Of a DNA stretch of 64,000 nucleotides, positions 25,800 through 34,623 are shown in pieces (positions within the stretch are counted from its first letter, which is position 1; each line of letters starts with the position of its first letter). The notes under the pieces were generated by a model, which saw nothing but the letters and a program-made list of their open reading frames with translations, searched no databases and was not told where the DNA came from. The translations under genes and the position numbers were made by a program. The stretch is from JAEUHQ01 sp964538915 (GTDB taxonomy: Bacteria; Planctomycetota; UBA1135; UBA2386), in assembly GCA_964538915.1 (NCBI GenBank), contig CAZIFB010000004.1, positions 1 to 64,000 of the forward strand, in the 5' to 3' direction.

Positions 25800-26269
25800 C
25801 GCCGCCTCCGGACCAGGGGCGCAGCCAGCCGGGGGGTAGCAGCCCTGGCCGCCCGCTCAGGACCACGGAGCACCCCGAGGGGGGACGCCGGCTCGTCAGG
25901 CAGGCAGAGGGCGCAACGAAGCCGGCTCGCGCCCCAGAGGGGCAACGTGGCGCGTCGAGTTGGGGTGGGCTGCCTCGGGGCCGCGGGCTTCGGCATTACC
26001 GGATTCGACGAGTCGTTCTGGGGGACCGGACGCGAGCGCCGCCGGACCCGTCCGGTGGCTTCCACGACTCGCGCTGCGATCCCGCGTGGAGCTGCCGGCG
26101 AAGTAGATCGCGAGCGGGAGTCCGGATCCAGCGCGAGTTTCGCGGGCTACGCGCGACTTTGGTGGCCGCCACTGGCTCTGGCGGGCTCGCACTCGGTGGA
26201 ACAGAGTGCGGACGTCGCTACGTTGCTACCCAACTTGGCCTGAACGACGGGCCGGGGAGGGTAAGGCCG
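25800..26269. other. Divergent intergenic region
   Basis: About 470 bases between the leftward SNF2 gene and the rightward membrane protein gene. It is very GC-rich and has no open frame I would support. It should hold the promoters for both directions, but no clear -35/-10 pair is visible. A GGGGAGGG ribosome site lies at its right end (about 26254-26261). Confidence 0.4.
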
Positions 26270-27112
26270 TTGGTCGATCCGAATCAGATCCCGCAGCTCT
26301 GGCTGCAACACCTCGCTGGCCCTGGAGGCAAGGACCTCTTTCTCAAGCAGGTCACCGCCGAGGTCTCGAAGCTCGTCATGGCTGAAGCGTCGAAGGACCT
26401 CAGCGACCCAATCCGGGCACAGCAGCAGCGCGGGGAAGCCGCAGTCGCGGCGATCGAGGCTCGCCAGCGCGCTGCGCAGACGGCCGGCGACGCGGCGGTC
26501 ACGCAGGCCCATGAGGCGCAGCAGAGTGTGGCCAAGGCTGTAGCCGAGACCCTGGCCAAGGTGAAGGAGGATGCCGACAAGCACGGGCAGTTCCTGTTCG
26601 AAGAGAAGGAGAAGTTCGCGCAGAAGCTGATGAAGGAGGTCGCCAGGATCGAGGATATGCAGGTCTACTGGTCGAAGCAGGAGACGAACCATCGCTTCGC
26701 TGCGGTCGTCAGCGGGTTACTGCTCACGGTTCTGCTCGGCGGTCTCTTCTCGGCGGCCGTCGCTGCTGCGCCGCACCTGCAGATTGATACCGAGCACATC
26801 GGCGTAGCCGTCTCGGTCGTGGCTTGCGGGCTCATCTCGATGTGGGCGATCGGCATCTTGAGCCGGGTTTACTTGTCGAGCCTGTTCTCGCTGAAGGATG
26901 CGAGGCACCGGCTCGCTGCTATCCACACGTTCGTCGGGATGAGGTTCCGCGGCCAATTGGATGAGAACGCCGGGCGGGCACTGTTCCGGTTTTTGCTGAC
27001 GCCAAGCCCAACCGGATTGCTCCGCGGCGCTGAAGTTCACCCGCTGTTGCGAGTCCTGGGCGACGGAGCGCGCAAGGCGACAAAGACGAAGGACGAAGCC
27101 GAGTCGACGTGA
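26270..27112 (+). CDS. Coiled-coil protein with two C-terminal membrane helices (DUF6161-like)
   Basis: About 280 residues from a TTG at 26270, chosen because GGGGAGGG sits nine bases upstream; the frame is open from 26159. The first half is helical and rich in Ala, Gln, Lys and Glu (coiled coil). Two hydrophobic helices follow: AAVVSGLLLTVLLGGLFSAA and VAVSVVACGLISMWAIGIL. After them comes SRVYLSSLFSLKDARHRLAA, which resembles the conserved C-terminal motif of DUF6161 proteins. Role unknown. Being next to a restriction operon, it could be a membrane effector or an independent accessory gene. Confidence 0.72.
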   Translation: MVDPNQIPQLWLQHLAGPGGKDLFLKQVTAEVSKLVMAEASKDLSDPIRAQQQRGEAAVAAIEARQRAAQTAGDAAVTQAHEAQQSVAKAVAETLAKVKEDADKHGQFLFEEKEKFAQKLMKEVARIEDMQVYWSKQETNHRFAAVVSGLLLTVLLGGLFSAAVAAAPHLQIDTEHIGVAVSVVACGLISMWAIGILSRVYLSSLFSLKDARHRLAAIHTFVGMRFRGQLDENAGRALFRFLLTPSPTGLLRGAEVHPLLRVLGDGARKATKTKDEAEST

Positions 27113-27210
27113 ACAAGCAGCGGCCGAGGGCACATGCAGCTCAACCTGGGTCACCACCTGTGTGTCGATGCCGCGCAGTAGATGCGCTGCGATCGCTTGC
27201 GTGAACGAGC

Positions 27211-28302
27211 ATGGAGACAGGCGACACGAGTTCGGGGAGCTCAGGTGCGGCAACCAGCCACGATGCCGCACTCACCTGGGTAGTAGTCGACGGCGACCTC
27301 CGCGAGGTGTCCGAGTTCGCCAGCCTGCCGCCCAAGGATCGCCCACTCGCGTTCTGCCCGCAGTGCGACCGTCGCACCATTCTCAAGCTCGGGAAGGTGC
27401 GCGCGCACCACGCCGCACACCGGGCGCAGGACGTCTGCGTCGCAACGGCCGCCGAGACGGCGCTGCACTTGAACGCAAAGTTCCACCTTGCCAGCCAGCT
27501 CCGCCAAGTGACGACGATCTCGCTCCGCGAGAAGTGCCAGAACCCGAAATGCGATCAGGTGCGGCAGCGGGAATGGGCGGCGTCCTGGGATGCGGTCGAG
27601 GTAGAGCGGCGAGTGGGCACGCGACGGCCGGACGTGACGCTATTCCGTAGCGGTGGCGCGGTTGCTGCTGTCGAAGTGTTCGCGACGCATGCCGTTGATG
27701 ACGAGAAGGCGCGCGTTCTCGCCGACGCGCAGATCCCGTGGGTCGAGGTTCGGGCTATCGCAGTCCTCCAAGGCGCTGCCTGGACGCCCGCGAAGCCGCT
27801 CCCCGTGCACAAGGAGGGGCCGCATCAGCTATGGCAATGCGATGCGTGCGAGAAGGCGCAGTCCGAGCGCGCGGCGGCATACGCGGCAGCGCAGGCAAAC
27901 GGCGAGTTCAGCATCTGCGCGCGACTCGTGGACTTCTTCTTTCGCAGCGGCAAGAAGTTGCGCACGGTCTACGAGATCCTGGAGGAGCGCGAAGAGGGCC
28001 GAGTCGTAGCCGTGATTCTCAGGGCGTGGCGCGGAGATCAGCAGACCCGGTTCGAAGGCGGCAAGGCCGAGAACAAGCTGCGAGTTCAGCGCGAGTTCGA
28101 GACCTGGATGCAAGACTTCAAGAAGCGTGGTGCCATCGTGGACTCGCCAATGGGCTGGATGATCGACGGGGCAAACTGGTTCTCCTCCGACCTCGTCGCC
28201 TATTCCGACATGCACTACCCGCGCCGCTACAGGTGGGACGCGGGCGCGTGTCGCTGGAAGATCGCGCCAGGAAGCGAGAACCTGAGGTGGCGGGACGAAT
28301 AG
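27211..28302 (+). CDS. CoiA-like predicted nuclease
   Basis: The product is 363 residues. An N-terminal zinc-ribbon-like part has CPQC (49-52) and HHAAH (66-70), then a helix with ETALHLNAK (82-90), a second Cys pair CQNPKC, and a PD-(D/E)xK core with RRPDVTL (138-144) and AVEVFATH (153-160). This layout matches the competence protein CoiA-like nuclease family. The C-terminal 150 residues are less typical. It stands alone between other single accessory genes. CoiA proteins are linked to DNA uptake in Firmicutes, but family members in islands are better seen as generic nucleases. Confidence 0.78.
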   Translation: METGDTSSGSSGAATSHDAALTWVVVDGDLREVSEFASLPPKDRPLAFCPQCDRRTILKLGKVRAHHAAHRAQDVCVATAAETALHLNAKFHLASQLRQVTTISLREKCQNPKCDQVRQREWAASWDAVEVERRVGTRRPDVTLFRSGGAVAAVEVFATHAVDDEKARVLADAQIPWVEVRAIAVLQGAAWTPAKPLPVHKEGPHQLWQCDACEKAQSERAAAYAAAQANGEFSICARLVDFFFRSGKKLRTVYEILEEREEGRVVAVILRAWRGDQQTRFEGGKAENKLRVQREFETWMQDFKKRGAIVDSPMGWMIDGANWFSSDLVAYSDMHYPRRYRWDAGACRWKIAPGSENLRWRDE

Positions 28303-28405
28303 GGATGGCGCTTCTTTGCGCCACCGGATGGAGACAGTCGCGGCAGCAGGCGCGACAAGCCCCGCTTCTGGTTCATCGATGGTGGCACTCGAAGCATCGT
28401 CCACA

Positions 28406-28422
28406 TCGATCGATGTGCTGGA
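28406..28422 (+). repeat. 17-base direct repeat, copy 1
   Basis: The sequence TCGATCGATGTGCTGGA occurs here and again at 29421-29437, flanking the DUF5677 gene at a distance of 1015 bases. A 15/17 match to a one-base-or-two-shifted version (CCTCGACCGATCTGCTG) is at 30750-30766. The inner part contains the palindrome TCGATCGA. Confidence 0.6.
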
Positions 28423-28434
28423 TCGGAGCTTTCT

Positions 28435-29313
28435 TCACCCGGCCGGCGGGGTCGCCCGCAGCGCGGCTCGCCACTTCTCGGCGTAGCGACGGCTGAAGTT
28501 GGGTAGTTCGTCCGGCCTGTAGTGGCCCAGGACCGTTTGGTAGCTGCGCAGGGTCCAGATCGAACTCAGCATCAGGAACTTGGCGACCGTCTCCGGGTCG
28601 CGGATGTCGGTGATCTCGATGTCGTTGCCTGCCTTTCGCAAGTGCGCCTTCGGATTCGACGAGTGCGTCATGCCGGAGAGCAGGCGGTAGAAAACCTCAT
28701 ACTCGTTCCACCGGCCGAGCTTCTTGGCGATCTCCTCGAAGCTCCCGCAGCCAAGTCGCGCGGCCCAGAACTTCCTGTTCCTCTTCTCCGCCGACTCGGT
28801 GCGAATCGTCGCGTGCTCGGGACGGTTGAGCACGGACTCGATGTTGGCGATCTCGGCCCTGATCGCAGCTTCGTCGCGCCACTCCATGTCTGGGAACTGC
28901 TGGGACGCGCTGGTCCGGTATTCGCTGCCCTTCAGCTCGGACTGGCACCGCCGCTGTTCCTTGAGAAGGTGTGCGACCCAGTAGGTGCGGGCTCTCTGAT
29001 CGGTGTCGACTTCGAGGATCCACGACATTTGGAGGTCGGCCTCGTAGAGGGATCGGTAGAGCGGGTAGACCGCCAAGCCACAGCCAGATCGCAACAGAAC
29101 GGTGATGCCGTCGAGCATCGCCACGACCTGCTTGGCCAGGGTGCAGACCGGCACGAGGTGGCGGATGCTGCCGTCCGCGCTGAGCGCCATCACTCGCACG
29201 ATCAAGTTCGTGCCGTAGTCGACGAGTGCTTCGGCAACTGCGAGCTGTGGAGCGAGCGTCGCGGCGAACGCGACGGCTGCTTCCCGATCGAGGACCTTCT
29301 TGTTCGCCTTCAT
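28435..29313 (-). CDS. DUF5677-like protein
   Basis: The protein has 292 residues from the ATG at 29311-29313; a longer frame adds 22 unlikely residues. It is mainly helical, with a hydrophobic segment around VVAMLDGITVLLRSG and a motif AVYPLYRSLYEADLQMSWIL, the kind of helix with R-x-L-x-E seen in DUF5677 proteins of accessory regions. A later LSGMTHSSNPKAHL segment supports this. No membrane helix and no known catalytic motif. It is transcribed leftward, divergent from the serine recombinase, and flanked by copies of a 17-base repeat. Function unknown. Confidence 0.65.
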   Translation of the reverse strand: MKANKKVLDREAAVAFAATLAPQLAVAEALVDYGTNLIVRVMALSADGSIRHLVPVCTLAKQVVAMLDGITVLLRSGCGLAVYPLYRSLYEADLQMSWILEVDTDQRARTYWVAHLLKEQRRCQSELKGSEYRTSASQQFPDMEWRDEAAIRAEIANIESVLNRPEHATIRTESAEKRNRKFWAARLGCGSFEEIAKKLGRWNEYEVFYRLLSGMTHSSNPKAHLRKAGNDIEITDIRDPETVAKFLMLSSIWTLRSYQTVLGHYRPDELPNFSRRYAEKWRAALRATPPAG

Positions 29314-29387
29314 GGCCCTGAGAATGGCGGGCAGTCGGCTCGCCGCCAAGCCAAGCGGGCGGGTGGAAGCGGATCCCACTTCGGGAC

Positions 29388-30212
29388 TTGGTCAGGGCGC
29401 TGCTCGGAGCATTCGCCTCCTCGATCGATGTGCTGGACGTGAATCCGAAGAACCCCGATCAGACGCCGCAGCAGGAAGCCCCGGTCGCACCGGGATCACC
29501 CGGCACGGACCCGCCGAGGGCACCAAGGGCGGTCAGGTATCTTCGGGTCAGCGGCCGTGGGCAGATCGGCGGGGACGGGTTCCCCAGGCAGCGCACCGCG
29601 ATCGCTGCGTTCGCCGCGGCCAAGGGGATCGACGTGGTGCAGGAGTTCCGCGACGAAGGCGTGTCCGGCACGCTCGGGCTGGCAGACCGACCCGGCTTGA
29701 CCGAGCTGCTCGAAGCCGCGACGTCAGCCGGGATCGACATGGTCCTGGTGGAAAAGGCGGACAGACTGGCCCGCGATCTGGTCGAGAGCGAGCTACTGCT
29801 GCGCACCTTCCGCGACCACGGGATCCGCGTGATCGAGGCCGAGGCCGGCACGGACCTGACGAACGGGAGTGACGACGGGAACCCGACCGGCGTGCTCATC
29901 AGGCAGGTCCTGGCAGCGGTCGCGCAGTTCGAAAAGAGCGGCCTCGTAGCGAAGCTGCGGGCAGCCAGGGAGCGAGTTCGGCGGCAGAGAGGCCGCTGCG
30001 AGGGGCCGCCGGCCTACGGCGCGCGGGAGACCGAGGCGGCGGGCCTCAAGCGCCTGCTGGAGCTGGCCACCGATCCCGCCGGCAACCGGCGCTCGCTGGC
30101 CGAGATCGCCGCCGCGCTGAACAGCGAGCAAGTGCCGACGCGGAGTGGTCGACCATGGGCAAGGTCCACGGTCCAGACCCTGCTGGCTCGGCACCGGAGT
30201 GGTCGCGAATGA
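29388..30212 (+). CDS. Serine recombinase (resolvase/invertase family)
   Basis: Up to 274 residues from a TTG; GTG codons at 29430 or 29439 are likelier starts because the first residues lack family character. The catalytic N-terminal domain has YLRVSGRGQ (Ser nucleophile), DEGVSGT, and VEKADRLARDLVESELLL, with the paired arginines of serine recombinases. The C-terminal part (SLAEIAAALNSEQVPTRSG, then WARSTVQTLL) is the helix-turn-helix-like DNA-binding tail. It is shorter than large phage serine integrases (450-600), so it is resolvase/invertase-sized. Repeat copies lie at its 5' end and nearby. Confidence 0.9.
   Translation: MVRALLGAFASSIDVLDVNPKNPDQTPQQEAPVAPGSPGTDPPRAPRAVRYLRVSGRGQIGGDGFPRQRTAIAAFAAAKGIDVVQEFRDEGVSGTLGLADRPGLTELLEAATSAGIDMVLVEKADRLARDLVESELLLRTFRDHGIRVIEAEAGTDLTNGSDDGNPTGVLIRQVLAAVAQFEKSGLVAKLRAARERVRRQRGRCEGPPAYGARETEAAGLKRLLELATDPAGNRRSLAEIAAALNSEQVPTRSGRPWARSTVQTLLARHRSGRE
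29421..29437 (+). repeat. 17-base direct repeat, copy 2
   Basis: Second perfect copy of TCGATCGATGTGCTGGA, inside or just ahead of the 5' end of the serine recombinase gene. See the copy at 28406-28422. Confidence 0.6.
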
Positions 30213-30333
30213 CTCAATGTCACCGACGGTTCAGCACCAACATTCGGACAAGCGCAACGCTCCCACCGATAACCTGGGTTGACTCCCGGAGGCCGTGGGT
30301 CGTGTATGCGGCCATGGACCACGGAGCGGCACG

Positions 30334-30696
30334 ATGTGGGTGAGTTCGGTCGCCGGCACCTTTTCGGTCGTGCAGGCCGGCCCAGAGCCCGGCAAGCGGC
30401 CCGGCGCGCCCAGGAAGCTCATGGTCCGCGCCAGGGTCAGGAAGCACCTGGAGCTGCTACAGCGAGATCACCCCAGCCTCCGGCGCTACCCGATCATCCG
30501 GAGCGAGCCCGGACGTGACTACGCCTTCCGCATGATCGTGCCGCGCATGACGTTCGCCAGGGTGATGGCGGCGCTCGTGTCGTCGATCGCCTACGGCAAC
30601 TTCAAGGGCGCGTGCGAGGCGTCGCCCGACCTCGACCGGGACTACGTCGACGCGCTTCACTCGGTCTGGGCCGTGCTCCGCAAGCTGCAGGCGTGA
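30334..30696 (+). CDS. Small conserved protein of unknown function
   Basis: The product is 120 residues from the ATG at 30334. It begins MWVSSVAGTFSVVQ, then LMVRARVRKHLELL, DYAFRMIVPRMTFARVM and SSIAYGNFKGACEA. This order (W-[IV]-S-x-x-G-F/T-F-S-V-V near the start, then RARVR, then I-x-Y-x-NFK) resembles a widespread small uncharacterised protein common in actinobacteria and mobile elements. I cannot give it a role. It has no membrane helix and stands alone between the recombinase and a nuclease gene. Confidence 0.72.
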   Translation: MWVSSVAGTFSVVQAGPEPGKRPGAPRKLMVRARVRKHLELLQRDHPSLRRYPIIRSEPGRDYAFRMIVPRMTFARVMAALVSSIAYGNFKGACEASPDLDRDYVDALHSVWAVLRKLQA

Positions 30697-30867
30697 TCGG
30701 AGGGCCCGCTCGCGCGACTGGTCCCGCTCCATGCCCCACAGGCTCGCTTCCTCGACCGATCTGCTGCTCCCAGTCGTTCGCCCTCAATTGCCAGCGCGGT
30801 AGCATCCACGAAACTTGGCCGCCGGGCTGGTGCTCGCGCCGTCCGACCGCGGCACCAACCACGAAAG

Positions 30868-31677
30868 ATGAACGAGAAGGCGATTCTGGCGCATGCCACA
30901 GCGAGGCTTCCCACCGCAATGATGCTGCTGGAGAAGCGGGGCAAGTTCACCGCGCTGCAGTGCGTCGCGTTTGGTCAGCTCGTCCTCGGCGATATGGCTT
31001 GGGACAACTGGGATGGCGGCATGTGGAGGGCGGACCTGAAGGTGCTTGTGCCGCCGCCACTATACCTTCAGCTCGCCGGAGGTGAGGGCAGTCGTGCCCA
31101 TGATGCGCCGCTCTCGGTGGTCGCCAACGAGATCACGGCCAGCTTTCAAGAAGCAGGAGTCGGGGCCGCAGACGACGATGGCCGGCCGATCCACTTCAGC
31201 GCCAGTATTCACCTGCAGCCGCTCGTCGGAGTCGATGCGGAAGCGTGGAAGACCGAGGCGATCGAGAGGCTCACCGGACGTGGGATCACGAACCAAGGCT
31301 TCGTCCGGTCGGATAACCCGGCGAAGGTCGAGTTTGCTGGCCTGCGGTTCCGCTCCCAGGCCGAAGTGAACCTGTTCCGGGCGTTCCAGAACCTGAAGGT
31401 GCTCGTAGCGCCGTTACCAGTCTTCGTCCGAGGCACCGGCAAGGGCTCGCGGTTCGAGCCCGACTTCGTGGTCGTCATCCCGCCGCACATCATGGTCGTG
31501 GAGGTGGATGGCCCGATGCACCACGAGGCACCCGTGGAGGCGCACGAGCGCCTTGCCGAGTTATCCAGGGCGGGCATCCACGTTGAGCGCGTCCGGTCAG
31601 AAGAATGCCACCCGGTAGACCGGGCCACCGTCACCGCAGCGCGCCTGCGCGACATCGCGGCGCGCCTCAAAAACTAG
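30868..31677 (+). CDS. DUF559/Vsr-like PD-(D/E)xK endonuclease
   Basis: The protein has 269 residues. The C-terminal domain has SQAEVNLF (Glu166), EPDFVVV (197-203) and MVVEVDGPMHHE (209-220), followed by ERLAELSRAGIHVERV: the E...PD...ExD-G pattern of DUF559/Vsr-fold nucleases, which cut or nick DNA. The N-terminal 160 residues have no family I recognise and may bind DNA. The gene is monocistronic by position. A stand-alone defence or mobile-element nuclease is the best reading. Confidence 0.8.
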   Translation: MNEKAILAHATARLPTAMMLLEKRGKFTALQCVAFGQLVLGDMAWDNWDGGMWRADLKVLVPPPLYLQLAGGEGSRAHDAPLSVVANEITASFQEAGVGAADDDGRPIHFSASIHLQPLVGVDAEAWKTEAIERLTGRGITNQGFVRSDNPAKVEFAGLRFRSQAEVNLFRAFQNLKVLVAPLPVFVRGTGKGSRFEPDFVVVIPPHIMVVEVDGPMHHEAPVEAHERLAELSRAGIHVERVRSEECHPVDRATVTAARLRDIAARLKN

Positions 31678-31736
31678 CGGCGCGTTTCTCCTCGCACCAA
31701 ACGAGTAGCAAGCGGGGCAGGTCAGACGAGTTTCGG

Positions 31737-32495
31737 TCAACTGGTTGACGGCGAGGATGCAGCCGACAAGCGAGTCGCGCGCGAGAGCAGTCTCGACAGC
31801 GCAGCTTCGCGATCCAGTGCGCCGGCATGGTGCAGCAGCCGGTGGCACGTTGGGCACAGCGCGACCGCGTTGTCGATCGTGTCCGGGCCGTTCTCGGCCA
31901 GCGTCCGGACGTGATGCACTTCGAGGTAGGGCGAGCCATCGGCTCGGAGGAACGGTGCCGCGCACTCGCAGAGTTCGCACCGACCTGCCGCGATCCGCAG
32001 GACTTCGGCGACCACCGCCGGGCTGCGCGCGAACTCCTGGACCACGCGCTCGACCCTCGTCGGCGTCGTGCTGCCGGCGGCGCTGGCCGACGGCACGCCA
32101 GCCGCGGCCAGGGCGGCGGCACGCCTCTGCAAATCGTTCGACTCCGTAGCCGGGAGAACCACACCGTTCCGCTCGACGATCAGCGCGACGTGTTCGCTCG
32201 GGTTGTCCACGCCGACGGCGCGAAGCGCATCGGTGATGCGGCGATGGCTCCACCCTTCGGACCGCAGCTTCTGCGTGCCGAGCCACGGACCCTTGAGGTC
32301 GAGACAGACGTCGCCACGCGCGACTGCCCCGTTGATGTCCAAGACGAGCCGATCGCCGTCCTGAAGGCCGCATGCCTTCAGGTCCTGGTCGCGGAAGTGG
32401 ATCGCAACGAGGTCGCGCTCGCTGTTAATGGACCAGATGCGGACGGGAATGCGGTCGGCCGCCTGCTGGTCGGTTGTGGCGGAGGGCGTGGTCAT
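31737..32495 (-). CDS. HNH endonuclease with N-terminal specificity-type domain
   Basis: The 252-residue protein has a C-terminal HNH: CELCE, LEVHHVRTLAENGPDTIDN and ALCPTCHRLLHH, with two Cys pairs for zinc and the catalytic His in HHV. This is McrA-like. The N-terminal 110 residues (IWSINSERDLVAIHFRDQDL, GDRLVLDINGAV) form a separate beta-rich part that may read modified or specific DNA. It lies convergent with the DUF559-like gene, 59 bases apart. A modification-dependent nuclease is possible; that is inference. Confidence 0.88.
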   Translation of the reverse strand: MTTPSATTDQQAADRIPVRIWSINSERDLVAIHFRDQDLKACGLQDGDRLVLDINGAVARGDVCLDLKGPWLGTQKLRSEGWSHRRITDALRAVGVDNPSEHVALIVERNGVVLPATESNDLQRRAAALAAAGVPSASAAGSTTPTRVERVVQEFARSPAVVAEVLRIAAGRCELCECAAPFLRADGSPYLEVHHVRTLAENGPDTIDNAVALCPTCHRLLHHAGALDREAALSRLLSRATRLSAASSPSTS

Positions 32496-32568
32496 GGCAG
32501 ACCTATCGCACCGCCGCGTGGGCGAGCCGTAGCGCGTGCCAGGACCGGCGATCGTCCCGAGACCATGG

Positions 32569-33153
32569 TCACTTCGCGCGACGCGCCTTGAAGTCCATGT
32601 CGCGCCCCTTCAGCGCGACGAATCGACCCGCGTAGGCGTCGCCGATCCAGACCTTGATCGCCAACGTCAGCGGCCCTGGCCCTCCGAGCTTCAGCCGATG
32701 CATGCTCGCGCCCTCGGTTGTCGTGTCGAATGGTAGGACCTTGCTCTCGGGCGACTTGAGTTCGAAACGCGGGGTCTTGCCCTCGAACTCGGCGGTCAGG
32801 CTCAGCGACACCACGACCTCGCCATCGCGGTAGCAGATCTTGTCCACGCATGCCGCCGCCCGATCGTCAGGCACACTCAACGCGACCAGTGCGGTGTTGA
32901 TCCGTTCGGCTTGATTCCGCATGGCGATCTCGGTTGCGGGTGCTGCGGGGGCCTGCGACATTGCGTTGAGGCGCTCCGCGATCTCGACACCCTTCGAGAC
33001 GGTCGAGAGCCCCTCGCGCACGGCGAAGACTCCGAGCCCGATCAGGCCGCCCACCACGAGCGCGGCCACCACAGCCAACGCGGCCACGACGCGCACCATC
33101 GACCCGACGAAACTCCGCGGCCGAGGCGGCGGAACGTGTTGTTGCGGTTGCAT
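32569..33153 (-). CDS. Single-pass membrane protein of unknown function
   Basis: The product is 194 residues from the ATG at 33151-33153, with AAGGAGACTTC just before it. A Pro-rich start is followed by one membrane helix (VRVVAALAVVAALVVGGLIGL), a short helical part and a beta-rich soluble domain with two Cys (CVDKICY) that could form a disulphide. Longer starts run into the neighbouring GIY-YIG gene. I do not recognise the family. It is 61 bases downstream of the GIY-YIG gene on the same strand, so possibly cotranscribed. Confidence 0.65.
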   Translation of the reverse strand: MQPQQHVPPPRPRSFVGSMVRVVAALAVVAALVVGGLIGLGVFAVREGLSTVSKGVEIAERLNAMSQAPAAPATEIAMRNQAERINTALVALSVPDDRAAACVDKICYRDGEVVVSLSLTAEFEGKTPRFELKSPESKVLPFDTTTEGASMHRLKLGGPGPLTLAIKVWIGDAYAGRFVALKGRDMDFKARRAK

Positions 33154-33214
33154 GAAGTCTCCTTCCATGGTCTTCAACGAGCGATCTCGCCCTCGATGCG
33201 TCGGGGCAACGCTC

Positions 33215-34102
33215 TCATCTTTGAGTCGAAACGTCTGCGACCTGTTCCTCGTGCCAGTCGCCGTAGCTCTGGCCATTTGCCAGCTTCCAAGCGACGCGCC
33301 CGTTCTGGTTCGACGCCACCACGATGGAGGCGGCCATGGTCGGACTGGTGAAAGGCACGTCCTGAGCGAACCTCAGGCGCTCTCCGTCGCCGACATCGAC
33401 CAGCACGCTGGCTTCACGGAGTTCCTCGCGGAGCGCGCGACCAGTGACCCAAGCAGGTCTTCCCTTCGCCCGAGCGGTTGAACCGGCAAGCACGACGAAG
33501 CCTCCATCACACTGCCGGGCCTTCGCTTCGACTCCGACAGCGGTCAGGTAGAACGTCGGGCTCGTGCTCTCGGCGGTGTTGGACAATGCTGCCATCGATA
33601 GTGGCCGACCGAAGCCGAAGCCGAGCAGCGGCAGCAGCAACAGTGCGTTCACAACGAACTGCTCCATGTCCTCGCGCTCTGCGGTCGGGAGCGCCGGCAA
33701 TCCAGGGTGCTTCTCGTTCAGCACGCGGGCACGTCGCGCGTCCTTCGCGATCGTCAGGAACCGGGACTCCAGGTAGCGCGCGTGGGCCTTGGTGAGGTTG
33801 CCGTCGGACGCCGTAAGGACGCAGACCCGATCCCAGAAGTCCTCGGAGTTGTGCTGCAGCACTCGCTTGCCGACGTGATCGGCTTCGCCGATGTAGATCG
33901 CGTCGCGCTGATCGTGCTGCTCGTCGGGGCCGCTCAGGACGTAGACCCCCGCGCCCTGGGCAACGGTGTGCCCCGCGATCTCGGCGACTTGGGTGCGGGG
34001 GAATGACGCCGCACGGCCTGACCACTGCCCGATGTCGGCGGTCACGATGCCGTCGACGTTCCCCGTCGCCAGGAACAGCTTTACGTTCTTCGGAGTCGTC
34101 AT
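33215..34102 (-). CDS. GIY-YIG nuclease family protein with DUF4357-like C-terminus
   Basis: The protein has 295 residues from the ATG at 34100-34102. The GIY-YIG core is clear: GVYVLSGPD (52-60), AIYIGEADHVGKRVLQH (68-84, with Arg80), then ESRFLTIAK with the catalytic Glu. The C-terminus (GRVAWKLANGQSYGDW) matches DUF4357, often paired with GIY-YIG proteins in accessory DNA. It likely nicks or cuts DNA. It is divergent from the XRE regulator gene. Confidence 0.9.
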   Translation of the reverse strand: MTTPKNVKLFLATGNVDGIVTADIGQWSGRAASFPRTQVAEIAGHTVAQGAGVYVLSGPDEQHDQRDAIYIGEADHVGKRVLQHNSEDFWDRVCVLTASDGNLTKAHARYLESRFLTIAKDARRARVLNEKHPGLPALPTAEREDMEQFVVNALLLLPLLGFGFGRPLSMAALSNTAESTSPTFYLTAVGVEAKARQCDGGFVVLAGSTARAKGRPAWVTGRALREELREASVLVDVGDGERLRFAQDVPFTSPTMAASIVVASNQNGRVAWKLANGQSYGDWHEEQVADVSTQR

Positions 34103-34280
34103 TCTTCGGGTCCTTGGCTGGGCGGTCCTAGCCCATGATGGGTTCACGATGTTCGTGCTCGACTGATGTCGGCGCAGGAGGAGTGGCGGCTGTAGGTGGG
34201 CGGGTGCGGTCGCTGCCATCGCACGATTCGAAGGCTCCAGCCATTCGACTCAACCCATCTCGGGCTCAACCCGACACGGG

Positions 34281-34595
34281 GTGGACCCTGCGTGCGTGGT
34301 GGCAGGCACGCAAGAGAACCCGACGACCGACGCCAAGAAGGCCAAGAAGCCCAAGGAGCGCCCGCGGCGCTTCCCTCAGCACAACAAGGACTACAAGGCG
34401 TTCCGTCTTCGGTTGAAGGAGGCGCGCGAGCTGGCGGGCCTCTCGCAGCAAGATCTAGCGGACTTGCTCAAGCGCCCGCAGACATGGGTTTCCAAGAACG
34501 AAACCGGCGAACGTCGCGTGGACGCGGTCGAGCTGATCAAGCTCGCGAGGGCGTTGAAGAAGCCCATGGACTGGTTCGTCGAGGGGATCCCGTAG
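34281..34595 (+). CDS. XRE-family helix-turn-helix regulator
   Basis: The 104-residue product (GTG start) has a basic N-terminus (about 35 residues) followed by a typical Cro/C1 HTH: LKEARELAGLSQQDLADLLK, then RPQTWVSKNETGERRV and an ELIKLARAL helix. It is probably a dimeric DNA-binding regulator of neighbouring island genes; it faces away from the GIY-YIG gene and could control it from the 180-base gap between them. Confidence 0.88.
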   Translation: MDPACVVAGTQENPTTDAKKAKKPKERPRRFPQHNKDYKAFRLRLKEARELAGLSQQDLADLLKRPQTWVSKNETGERRVDAVELIKLARALKKPMDWFVEGIP

Positions 34596-34623
34596 CCGAG
34601 GCTTCCTCGCAGCGGGCCGGCGG

